60,000 nucleotides of DNA from Saprospiraceae bacterium. Lineage in GTDB: Bacteria; Bacteroidota; Bacteroidia; Chitinophagales; Saprospiraceae. The translations under genes were made by a program, and so were the position numbers. Positions within the stretch are counted from its first letter, which is position 1. Each line of letters opens with the position of its first letter. Shown here one piece after another: positions 35,694-44,800 of this stretch. A model generated the notes under the pieces. That model had not been told where the DNA came from and searched no databases. It saw nothing but the letters and a program-made list of their open reading frames with translations. The DNA is taken from contig JANQSS010000188.1 in the NCBI GenBank assembly GCA_028279185.1, positions 1 through 60,000 on the forward strand, read 5' to 3'.

Positions 35694-35834
35694 ATGAAGT
35701 TGAAAGCATTTTACTATTTACTTTTATTTACATTTTTTATTAGTTGTTCGTCAGATGATAATGACATATCGGACACCGAAGCACTAGCTACCCTTTCAAC
35801 TGGCATCGCTGACATAGGATATCTTCATCCATAA
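35694..35834 (+). CDS. Very short putative lipoprotein (46 residues)
   Basis: A 46-residue frame starts at ATG 35694 and ends with TAA at 35832-35834. The sequence begins MKLKAFYYLLLFTFFISC, a hydrophobic signal with a lipobox (FISC, Cys18), followed by an acidic SSDDNDISD stretch and a short hydrophobic tail. AAAAGGA seven bases upstream resembles a ribosome-binding site. A weak hairpin ACCCC/GGGGT follows at 35841-35858. It may be a real micro-lipoprotein or the remnant of a longer lipoprotein gene cut off upstream of the S74 gene. No homologue is known to me. Confidence 0.5.
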   Translation: MKLKAFYYLLLFTFFISCSSDDNDISDTEALATLSTGIADIGYLHP

Positions 35835-35920
35835 AAGCACACCCCCTCTTTATGGGGTTTCAAGAAATGATTTTCCACTTCATATTTGTGTTATCCAAAT
35901 AAATCGATAAATAGACAGGT

Positions 35921-37582
35921 ATGAAAAAGGCGTTAACGAGTTTCTTGAAAATTATTTTTATTTTAGTTGCAATCGGCGACCCCGTGGTAATATTCGGTCA
36001 GATTAATTTAGAAGTCGAGGGTGACGCCACTATTTCGGATAGACTGGCTATCGGCGCTGCTTCAGTTGATACCATGGCGAAGGTAAACATTCGATCGGGT
36101 GATGGTATTAATGTCTCAAATTGGATCGCCCTTGCCGCTGGTTCTGCCGACTCGACCTCCGGACGAGTGGTCATGGGTAATTTATTTGGAACAGCAACAA
36201 TCGGCGCACACACGGGCGATCTGCTAAATTGGTCTACATTAAGTATAAATCCGGATGGTGGTAATGTTGGCGTTGGAACAAGAAGCCCTCTATCGAAACT
36301 TCATGTAGTGGGCAATACTCGGCTTGAGGGCCCCTTTAATCGGGTTCAAAGTAATAATAATAGCGGTACTTGGCTGAGCATTGGAAATACGACACCTGGC
36401 GGTAGATATTTTAATATTATTTCTACAGGACTCACCAATTCAGAGGGCGTAGGAAAACTTATAATCATTCCCAGTACCGCACCGGCTGGAGGGCCTTCCG
36501 CACTTACCATTGATGGGACTAGCCGAAATATTGGCATAGGTACAAATGTTCCACAAGCTTCTTTGGATGTTAGAGGCCCAACGCATATTACGTCAAGTGT
36601 AAGTCAAAATTTGCTTCGAGCAATAAGCCCTTCAGCTATTGGATCGTGGTTTACACTCGGTAATACAAGTGGCGGTGGTAAATACTGGCAATTTATCTCC
36701 ACGGGCTCAGGGAATGTCGAAGGTTCAGGGAAATTGCTTATATCAGCCGGTGATAGCCCCATTGCTGCAGCGAGTTCTGGTGTGCATGCAATTGTGTGCG
36801 ATGCCGATGGTCGGGTTGGTATTGGTACAGATTTTCCAGCTTGGCCACTGCAAATCGTCGGATCAGATGCTGGCGGTGCGAACAGTTCACCGGCTCATTA
36901 CCTACACCACACGGTTGGTGTGGGAAGCTCAGGTGCCGGGTGGAACTACTCGGTACATGCCTCATCCGGATTCTATTCCGCACTTGGATTTGGGACAGGT
37001 TCAGACGCTCGTATTAAAAATATCATTGGACAAAGCATTGCAAAAAATGATCTGGAAACGTTGATGAAAATCCAAATTACAGATTATACGCATAAAGATG
37101 AATTGCAGTATGGCAATGAATCAACAAAAAAAGTAATTGCACAACAGGTGGAAATGGTCTATCCACAAGCCATTTCTAAAAATAGGGATGTAGTACCGGA
37201 TATTTTTCAAAAAAGTCAAGTTAAAGATGGCTGGATTTTATTGACAACCGAATTGAAAATAGGGGAGCGCGTAAAAATAATAACAGAAAAAGAGCAAAGG
37301 ATTTATACTGTTACGGAAAGTAAGCCTGATCGCTTCAAAGTCGATAAATTAGTACTACCAATAAAAAATGGGGAACATTCAACTTCTGTATTCGTCTATG
37401 GACGTGAAGTAGATGACTTTCGAAGCGTTGACTACGACGCTATCAGCATGTTGCACGTAAGTGCTACACAAGCACAACAAGAAATTATTGATGCCCAGCA
37501 AAAAGAAATCGAACAGTTGAAGTTCGAAAATACTCAAATGAAAAATGACATTTCAGAAATAAAAGCGCTGTTGGTGAATTGA
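35921..37582 (+). CDS. Surface fibre-like protein with peptidase S74 chaperone domain
   Basis: This 553-residue exported protein begins with a signal peptide (FLKIIFILVAIGDPVVIFGQ). Three spaced repeats of the tail-fibre type follow: VGVGTRSPLSKLHVVG, IGIGTNVPQASLDVRG and VGIGTDFPAWPLQIVG. The S74 domain starts near SDARIKNIIGQSIAKNDLE with DYTHKDELQYG and KKVIAQQVEMVYPQAI. S74 domains trimerise and then cleave themselves in phage fibres. The C-terminus is a coiled coil (IIDAQQKEIEQLKFENTQMK). It is likely a trimeric cell-surface fibre. It is convergent with the beta-helix gene, with repeat-like DNA between them. Confidence 0.85.
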   Translation: MKKALTSFLKIIFILVAIGDPVVIFGQINLEVEGDATISDRLAIGAASVDTMAKVNIRSGDGINVSNWIALAAGSADSTSGRVVMGNLFGTATIGAHTGDLLNWSTLSINPDGGNVGVGTRSPLSKLHVVGNTRLEGPFNRVQSNNNSGTWLSIGNTTPGGRYFNIISTGLTNSEGVGKLIIIPSTAPAGGPSALTIDGTSRNIGIGTNVPQASLDVRGPTHITSSVSQNLLRAISPSAIGSWFTLGNTSGGGKYWQFISTGSGNVEGSGKLLISAGDSPIAAASSGVHAIVCDADGRVGIGTDFPAWPLQIVGSDAGGANSSPAHYLHHTVGVGSSGAGWNYSVHASSGFYSALGFGTGSDARIKNIIGQSIAKNDLETLMKIQITDYTHKDELQYGNESTKKVIAQQVEMVYPQAISKNRDVVPDIFQKSQVKDGWILLTTELKIGERVKIITEKEQRIYTVTESKPDRFKVDKLVLPIKNGEHSTSVFVYGREVDDFRSVDYDAISMLHVSATQAQQEIIDAQQKEIEQLKFENTQMKNDISEIKALLVN

Positions 37583-37603
37583 GTAAATTTTAGAAATTAG
37601 TAG

Positions 37604-37700
37604 ATCTTAGTCGGCAGTCGGCAGTCGTCAGTTCTCAGCCAGCATTCTTCCACTGCTGAGAATTGTCTACTGCCTACTTGACCTAGGCCTCTAAGCACTA
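37604..37700. repeat. Degenerate CGGCAGT/CTACTGC short-repeat tract 1
   Basis: Between the S74 gene and the end of the first beta-helix gene lies a tract made of near-repeats, with CGGCAGT twice in tandem, then GTCAGTTCTCAGCC, CTACTGCCTACT and CACTAGGTCACTATCTACTGC. The same vocabulary recurs at 41735-41800 and 46193-46275. No open frame exists. The origin (slippage product, decayed palindromic repeat or assembly effect) is open. Confidence 0.5.
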
Positions 37701-37747
37701 GGTCACTATCTACTGCAGCACTTTTCACTGTAATACTAAGTCACTCT

Positions 37748-40700
37748 TTACTCAATAAAGACCTCCTCTAAATCCAACTCCCCTTCAAACAAAATAAAAT
37801 CCAAAATAGTAGCACTGGGATCGATTAAATCAAGACCTTTAATAAAAATAGTATGCATCGGTGCATTAATTTCAACTGATGGATTTGTAAAATTGTAAGA
37901 TAGAGTAGTAGGGTGCAATCCGGCATTTGGCACACCGCCACCATTCGGAAAACCACCCCGCATATTTAATCCCGAATTAATTTCCGTATTTCTTGTCATC
38001 AAATAATTTCCTTGGGCAATGTGTACCACCTCTATGTCGCGCTCCGTGGTGAAATCCAAAATATCAAAATCACCAACCGCCGCATCCGTCCATGTCCGCC
38101 CTGTGCTATCACCCACTGCCGTATGATCGACAAATAATGTGTCTTGCGAGTCATATTCATAGGCGCCCATATCGACCGTCCAACCTTGTATACGCGGGTT
38201 GCTGTTGAGGTCGTATGGAATATATTCCGTGGTGTCGCCATCCGCGTCGAGGTCGCATCCATCGATCGGGATGTAGCCATTATATCCTGCATTTATGGCA
38301 ATGGAGGTATCGCTCAAGTTGTAATTTCCTACCATACCGACCGAGTCCGCCGTGGCAGGTTGACCAGGTTCAATGAAATTAGGATTTACACCTACGATAT
38401 TAGTACTATCACCTAAGCTGTGCGACTCTAATAGGTTATGCTGAAGAAAAAGACCAGCATCAAGGCGTTGCAGTATATCTGGACGGGCTTTGTTCGTAAA
38501 GTTTGAATTCAATGAAACAACAGCATTGTTTTGCCAAATTATTGAATTCAAACATACGGCCGTTGTGTTGTTTATAGACAATAGACCACCTGCGGCTTCA
38601 CTGAAGGAAACTGGGGTGGGTGTGTTTGGACTGGTTGATTTAGAATGGTTATTTGAGATAGTGCAATTAATTATTTTAAGCGTGTCCAACTCAGTAGTCA
38701 GGATTCCGCCTGCGCTATGAGAACTTGAAAATGACGTCACTACCGTTTCAGCAAGAGCTCGGTTGTTTGAAAGGACACACTGATTTAATATGGTGAGTTC
38801 AGCGTCGAAAGCGAGCAAACCTCCCGCTGAATGACTCCGGTGATCCAAAAAATTTTGTGGCGAAAATGACCAGGCGAAATTCTCGGAAGTAGTACAGTTG
38901 TTCATTTTCACAGAATTGGCGGAGAGCACACCACCAGATGAATATTCTCTGCGTCGATTAATATCCAGCAGTGTTCCATCATTTTCTAATGATGATTGTG
39001 ACCGACTATTATTTTTAGCAATAGTTGATTCGTTTATAATAGCTTCAGATGATGAATCAATGAATATGCTGCCAGCACTATATGAATGCGCTAAGGCTTC
39101 TTTATTAGCAGAGATGACAGATATAATGTGGGCGTGAGCTAATGCCTTGGCTTCGTTGCTATCAATAGTACAATTCGTTATTTTAGCTGTAGAAAAATTT
39201 GAAACAAATAAGCCACCAGAACTATTTGATATAGCATTTGAATATTCAATTGCCTTTGTAATCGCATAGCTGTCATCTATATTCCTACTGAGATTACAAT
39301 GGTTGATATGTATGTGTGAAAATGAAGAAACATGAATACCGCCTGCTGAATAATTCATCGAAATAGGATCCGAGGGCACCACGGTATGCGTTAACTTGAT
39401 GCCTCGTAAAGATTTATTTTCTAAAATATTGCATCTATCTATTGCTACAGTAGAGCCGGACTCAATAAATAATCCTCCTGCAAAGTATGTTTCGTACTCT
39501 TCGACGTTAATAGACGAGGTATCGGCTGCCATGTTGTTTGAGAATGTGCTATTAAAAAGCATAACAATGGAATTAGAAATTATTCCACCAGCGGCTCCGG
39601 AAAAACCCTGGTTTAAAAAGCCGTCTTGTACATATAGACCATCAATCTGAACGGTGTCGACACAGTTAATAATATTGAAAACACTTTGGCTATTATTATT
39701 ATGATTGGCATCTTGTTGAATTTCTCCACTTAATTTGGTTATATTATTAATCCAATCTCTTTGATGAAGATGATCCTCTGTACCTGCAAATCCACCATAT
39801 ATTTTCACACCATTGGGTAGGTCAAAAACAGCATTACGATCATTGTTCGACTGACCGATACCCTCATCCGGATAGTAAGTTCCCCGCGCTACCCAGATTT
39901 CGACAGTTGAATCTGCTATGCATGGATGTAACGCATCTTGTAAATTAGCAAAAGCAGTACCCCATGAAAGGCCATCCTGGGTACCGAAACGGTTAGAGGA
40001 ATCAACGTAGAATCGTATTGCTCCATTAAAAAGGGATGCATCATCCGCACTTTCATATGGACCCAGATCTATATGACCTAGCTGTATGCGATTGGACAAA
40101 GTCAGATCCACGCTATCAATGGATACACTATCTAACCCCATATTCAAAAGAGGAGAACATGGAGATAGTCGCAGACCGTCATCCGCAGTGCCCCATACAT
40201 CATCTGCTCCTTTGGGATCTCCTGTAAACCAAAATAAAGGATTCAGTGATATCGTATCGGCCGCCGTATATAAAGTATCATCGACATATGTATGTGACAA
40301 ATCCAAAATAGTGGAGTTGAGGACGTCTTGATCATGCTCGTAAAAAATAGAATTAAAAATGGTGGTATTCGATGTCCCGGTATTATAGAGTCCGTCACCT
40401 TTATTTGTGTCGTCAGCTTCATTGCCATAAAATGTGGTATTGATAAGTTCAACAGTAGCATTTTGACAAATCATACCACCTCCAAAACTACCTGCGGTAT
40501 TTTGCACAAAAAGTCCATTTTGAAGAACGACGTCGTTGGAATTAAATTCATACAAACCACCACAAAAGTTACCTGATGAATTATCTGCGATCACCAGATT
40601 GGTGTATCGACCCACACCTAGATTGGAATTGAAAACACCGCCGCCATTATTTGTTGCCTCATTGTTTGTTACCTGACAGTCCACCATCTTTAAACTATCC

Positions 40701-41653
40701 AGACCGACTGTAAACAATCCACCACCATCTGCCGATTTATTTTCGATGAAAACACAATTTGAGAAATTCATAGATTTTCCTTCAGCGTATACGGCACCAC
40801 CAGTGTGATTACATTCATTATTTTGAAAATGGCAATTTGTGAGTTCCACCTCAGCATTCCCACGTACAAATAACGCTCCTCCGTCAGCCCCTCCGAATCT
40901 TGTTTCATTGTGAACAAATCGAACATTATCAAATGAATGTGAACCGCCTAGTAGTTCTATGGCACCCCCTTTGGTAGCTGCAGAATTATCTTCGAATATC
41001 GATTGCTCTATTCGTAAAGGTGACTGAGCATACAGCGCCCCCGCTCCTCGTCCGTTTCCTGTATGGTTGAAATTAAATGCACAATTCGAAAAAGTCGTAC
41101 TACCCGTGCTTCTTACAAATGCACCACCACCACGTTCCCTAGGTACTCCTTCACCGTTAATCGTGGTGCCGGTAATATTGGGATCGCCATTTCCCTTTTC
41201 TATCATAAACCCATTGACGGTTACTTCATCAGCACTCAGAATGATTAATATTTGATGGATATTATCGGTTGAATCTCCTATTGTACCAATATCACCGCTC
41301 AAGACGGAAGGTTGACTATAGGTTTGAGAATCCGAAACCGGATCATAACTTCCTAGTAATACGATGCTTGTGTCAATTAAAAAATAATTATATCGATCAC
41401 TTACCGGACAAGTTGAGCATCCTCTTTTCGAAGCTGGCTTGTAGGTGCCGCTCGCCACTTTTATCGTATCTCCAGCTTCGGCAAGCATGAGCGCTGTATC
41501 AAGATCATCAAATGCGTAAATCCAAGAAGTCCCGAGTTGCGCACTATCTACTTGATCAGCATCCACGTAATAATTATTTGTCTGTGAAAGACATGCAATT
41601 GAAAATAAACTGAATACTAAAAATAGATTTAATCTAATGCAGTGGCCTGACAT
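37748..41653 (-). CDS. Giant secreted right-handed parallel beta-helix protein (paralogue A)
   Basis: A 1301-residue exported protein has a signal peptide (NLFLVFSLFSIACLSQ) from ATG 41653; an in-frame ATG at 41740 would put 29 polar residues ahead of it. It consists of tandem pectate-lyase-type beta-helix coils rich in NN, GG and NNxG turns, such as GGAVYAEGKSMNFSNCVF and NNGGGVFNSN. Three start modules of the form YVDADQVD..LGTSW, FYVDSSN..DGLSW and LFVDHTAVGDSTGRTW occur. No YPNP-type T9SS tail is visible, and the last module stops abruptly at LEEVFIE. Such proteins serve as adhesins or polysaccharide-binding surface proteins; no catalytic site is seen. A GAGTA box is 46 bases upstream. 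Confidence 0.85.
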   Translation of the reverse strand: MSGHCIRLNLFLVFSLFSIACLSQTNNYYVDADQVDSAQLGTSWIYAFDDLDTALMLAEAGDTIKVASGTYKPASKRGCSTCPVSDRYNYFLIDTSIVLLGSYDPVSDSQTYSQPSVLSGDIGTIGDSTDNIHQILIILSADEVTVNGFMIEKGNGDPNITGTTINGEGVPRERGGGAFVRSTGSTTFSNCAFNFNHTGNGRGAGALYAQSPLRIEQSIFEDNSAATKGGAIELLGGSHSFDNVRFVHNETRFGGADGGALFVRGNAEVELTNCHFQNNECNHTGGAVYAEGKSMNFSNCVFIENKSADGGGLFTVGLDSLKMVDCQVTNNEATNNGGGVFNSNLGVGRYTNLVIADNSSGNFCGGLYEFNSNDVVLQNGLFVQNTAGSFGGGMICQNATVELINTTFYGNEADDTNKGDGLYNTGTSNTTIFNSIFYEHDQDVLNSTILDLSHTYVDDTLYTAADTISLNPLFWFTGDPKGADDVWGTADDGLRLSPCSPLLNMGLDSVSIDSVDLTLSNRIQLGHIDLGPYESADDASLFNGAIRFYVDSSNRFGTQDGLSWGTAFANLQDALHPCIADSTVEIWVARGTYYPDEGIGQSNNDRNAVFDLPNGVKIYGGFAGTEDHLHQRDWINNITKLSGEIQQDANHNNNSQSVFNIINCVDTVQIDGLYVQDGFLNQGFSGAAGGIISNSIVMLFNSTFSNNMAADTSSINVEEYETYFAGGLFIESGSTVAIDRCNILENKSLRGIKLTHTVVPSDPISMNYSAGGIHVSSFSHIHINHCNLSRNIDDSYAITKAIEYSNAISNSSGGLFVSNFSTAKITNCTIDSNEAKALAHAHIISVISANKEALAHSYSAGSIFIDSSSEAIINESTIAKNNSRSQSSLENDGTLLDINRRREYSSGGVLSANSVKMNNCTTSENFAWSFSPQNFLDHRSHSAGGLLAFDAELTILNQCVLSNNRALAETVVTSFSSSHSAGGILTTELDTLKIINCTISNNHSKSTSPNTPTPVSFSEAAGGLLSINNTTAVCLNSIIWQNNAVVSLNSNFTNKARPDILQRLDAGLFLQHNLLESHSLGDSTNIVGVNPNFIEPGQPATADSVGMVGNYNLSDTSIAINAGYNGYIPIDGCDLDADGDTTEYIPYDLNSNPRIQGWTVDMGAYEYDSQDTLFVDHTAVGDSTGRTWTDAAVGDFDILDFTTERDIEVVHIAQGNYLMTRNTEINSGLNMRGGFPNGGGVPNAGLHPTTLSYNFTNPSVEINAPMHTIFIKGLDLIDPSATILDFILFEGELDLEEVFIE

Positions 41654-41699
41654 GACTACATTTTTTATCGAAATTAAATTGAAGTGTTCAGGTTGGATT

Positions 41700-41713
41700 G
41701 AGTAGGGGTACTT
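41700..41713 (-). promoter_or_regulatory. GAGTA-N4-TACTC-like box upstream of beta-helix paralogue A
   Basis: GAGTAGGGGTACTT on the plus strand (AAGTACCCCTACTC in the gene's direction) is an imperfect palindrome with a four-G spacer, 46 bases upstream of ATG 41653. The same box in perfect form lies 47 bases upstream of the LytTR gene. A shared operator is inferred. Confidence 0.4.
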
Positions 41714-41734
41714 AGTCTCTCGAGCCAGTTCTCT

Positions 41735-41800
41735 GTACACCGCGCGCCTACTGCGTACTGCCGACTTCGCACTATCTATCGCAACACGATGTCACTCGCT
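41735..41800. repeat. Degenerate CTACTGC/CTGCCGAC short-repeat tract 2
   Basis: Between the two beta-helix genes the sequence GCGCGCCTACTGCGTACTGCCGAC continues into GCACTATCTATCGCAACACGATGTCACTCGCTACTC. It matches tract 1 in wording, including CACTATCTA and the TCACTC-T-CTACTCAAT motif ending at the same place relative to the stop codon of each beta-helix gene. Confidence 0.5.
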
Positions 41801-44800
41801 ACTCAATTAAAATCTCCTCCAAATCCAATTCTCCACTTATTAATTCAAAATCCAAAATAGTAGCACTGGGATCGATTAAATCAACACCTCTGATGAAAAT
41901 AGTATGCATCGGCGCATTAATTTCAAATGATGGGTTTGTAAAATTGTAAGATAGAGTAGTAGAGTGCAATCCGGCATTTGGCACACCGCCACCATTCGGA
42001 AAACCACCTCGGATATTTAATCCCGAATTAATTTCTGTATTTCTCGTCATCAAATAATTTCCTTCAGCGATGTGAACGGCCTCGATCCCGCGCTCCATGG
42101 TGAAATCCAAAATATCAAATTCGCCGACCGCTGCATCCACCCATGTCCGCCCTGTGCTGTCACCCATCGCCATATGATCGACAAAAAGCGTGTCTTGCGA
42201 GTCGTACTCATAAGCACCTATATCGACAGTCCACGCCTGAATGCGAGGCATGCCATCGAGGTCGTCAGGTATGAATTCTGTGGTGTCGCCATCCATATCC
42301 AGATCATGGTTATCCAATAGAACGTATTCGTTATATCCTGCATTGATGGCAATGGAAGTATCTACAATACGATAATTACTCAGGGAATCATTTACAAAAT
42401 CAAATGAAAGCGTTGTATCAGGAATGATGGGACGTATAAAATGTGGATCAACACCAATAATATTAGATGGTCCGGCTTGATAAGTCTCCAAAAGGCAATG
42501 CTTAATCGCAATATCATTCGTGTCGAGATTGGAATAAATGTCCACGGCAGCTGTGTCAATTTGACCGTAGAAATTTTTCCAAATAATACTATTATTTATA
42601 TGGAGATCAGTCAACGAAGAATCTGCGGAAATTAAAATTCCACCTCCCGCATACGACGTCCATAATTCTACAGTTTGTGGAAAAGGCGCAACAGCATTAT
42701 TGGCGATGGTACAATTATTGACATCCCACGATATATTAGCTGAGTCTGCCTGGCCGAGTATCCCCCCAGCTGAATGTACTCGATTTGAGGTGGGCCCTCC
42801 AAGATTGATGCTTGGGCTAAATGCAACATTCTGCGAGAGCAAATTATTCGAGATTGAAGCAGATGTATACCCTTTATTCGCGCCTATAAGGACACCACCG
42901 CTTGAGAATGCTTCGGCGAAGTTGTTGTTGTAGGATTGAAGAATCCCATTTTTAAAAATGTTGTCGGATATATTGCAGCGAGCTATGTCAACTATAACAT
43001 TGGTTGAATCTGAAGCCGCATAAGAAGCAATTCCACCGGTGCCATAGACAGCATATGGCCCTTGATCTATAACTGATGTAAGAGTGATTTCATTTCTATT
43101 CAGAATGCAATTGGAAATTTTGCCTTCCACTTCCGCTCCAGGAGAATAAGCAGCCATTTGAATACCGGCAGAACCATAACAATGCAACGAGAGAGAATCA
43201 GCACCTCCACTAGCACGCATTATGGAAGAATTATCTGAAATGATATTGTTATTCAATTCGGCAGAAATATTCCCAGAGTCGGCGGTCATATTAATTCCTC
43301 CACCGACAGACGAATAAAGTTTGAGGCTACTGCCATTATAGACGTCCGGATATCCTCTTGCATCATTATTCAGAATATCACAATCGCTGATATAAGCTTC
43401 GACAGAAGTATTCGCATCTCTCGAAAATAGACCTATACCTCCAGCTAATGCCGAAATACGACTCAAGTTCAGATGGATATTGCCAGCAATATAATTATCG
43501 ATTATTTGACAATCTGTAATTCTAGCAGTAGCCTGTGCACCACTAGAATTTGAAGTAATGGCTATTCCGCCGGAACTTGAACAATCCATTCTGTTTGTAA
43601 AATTTCCGTTTTGCCCTTCAATCGAGGATCTCGAAATATCAAGATGTACCTGAGATGCAGAATCGCGAGCTGAAACCAGAATACCGACTCCAATATCCGA
43701 ATGCCACGATGCTAGAGTGGATCCACCTGAAACTCGTTCAACGATATTATTAAGAATGTTGCACTCGTTGATGTTGACTCGTACTACGCTGTTTTGCTCA
43801 GAACCTATATACACACCTCCTCCGATAGAAGATTCTGGATTCAAGGTTGAATCAGGTTCATGACTACCATAGGTCATTCTCATTTTGTTTCGTTCAATAT
43901 CGCAATTTGAAATATGGGCATATACTTGTGCCTGATTCGTACCATGGACTAAGATACCTCCAGCCATCTGATAGACCTTCCTGAAGTTATGAGCTATAAT
44001 CTCATTATCTGAAATTCGGCAATTCGTTATTTCCGCATAAGAATGAGCCGAATCCGCTTTGATCTCTATACCAGCCGTCTCTTCGCGATCTATGATATTA
44101 TGACCATGATAAATTAGCTGTTCGTTATTAGCAATCTCGCAATTTGAAATCCGAACAATACTGTTGTAGGAAATGACAGCATTGCCAAGCGTATATGAAT
44201 TGACATACTTCACTGTAAATCCATCAAATGTGGTTGTGTCCTGATTATTAATAAATCTGGGCGCAAGATTCGTGGGATGCGTTTGCCAATCTCGCTGATG
44301 AAGACTATCCTCGATTCCAGTAAAACCACCATACACCTTTGCACCATTGGGAACCTCGGCCCTACCATAAATTCCTTCAGCTACCCAAATAGATTCTATA
44401 GAGTCCATAGGGCAGTGATTGACCAAATCGAAGTTTTTGAAGGCGGTGGCCCAGGACAGGCCGTTCTCGATTCCCGAAGTATTATCCGCATCGACGTAGA
44501 CCCGAGTGGCACCATTAATATTAGCGCCCTCATATGCTCCGAGGTCGATTCGACCATCTTGAATGCGATTGTTTAGAGCAATGTCAGTAAGTACGGTGAC
44601 AATACTGTCTAGTCCTTCATGTAGCAAGGGCGAACAAAGAGATAGCCGTAGTCCATCATCGGCAGTGGCCCAAACGTTATCAGCACCATCCGGATCTGTC
44701 GGGTTTATGAAAAGTGGGTTCGTATTCAATGTGGCTGAAGGAGTATAGCGTTTGCCATCAACAAAGGTATGACTCCATACCAGTGCTGTCTCTTGGAGTA

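Noticed and set aside
36639-37064. 141-codon open frame inside the S74 protein gene
   Set aside because: It is out of frame with the S74 protein, whose own frame shows continuous domain motifs; the composition is that of an alternate frame.
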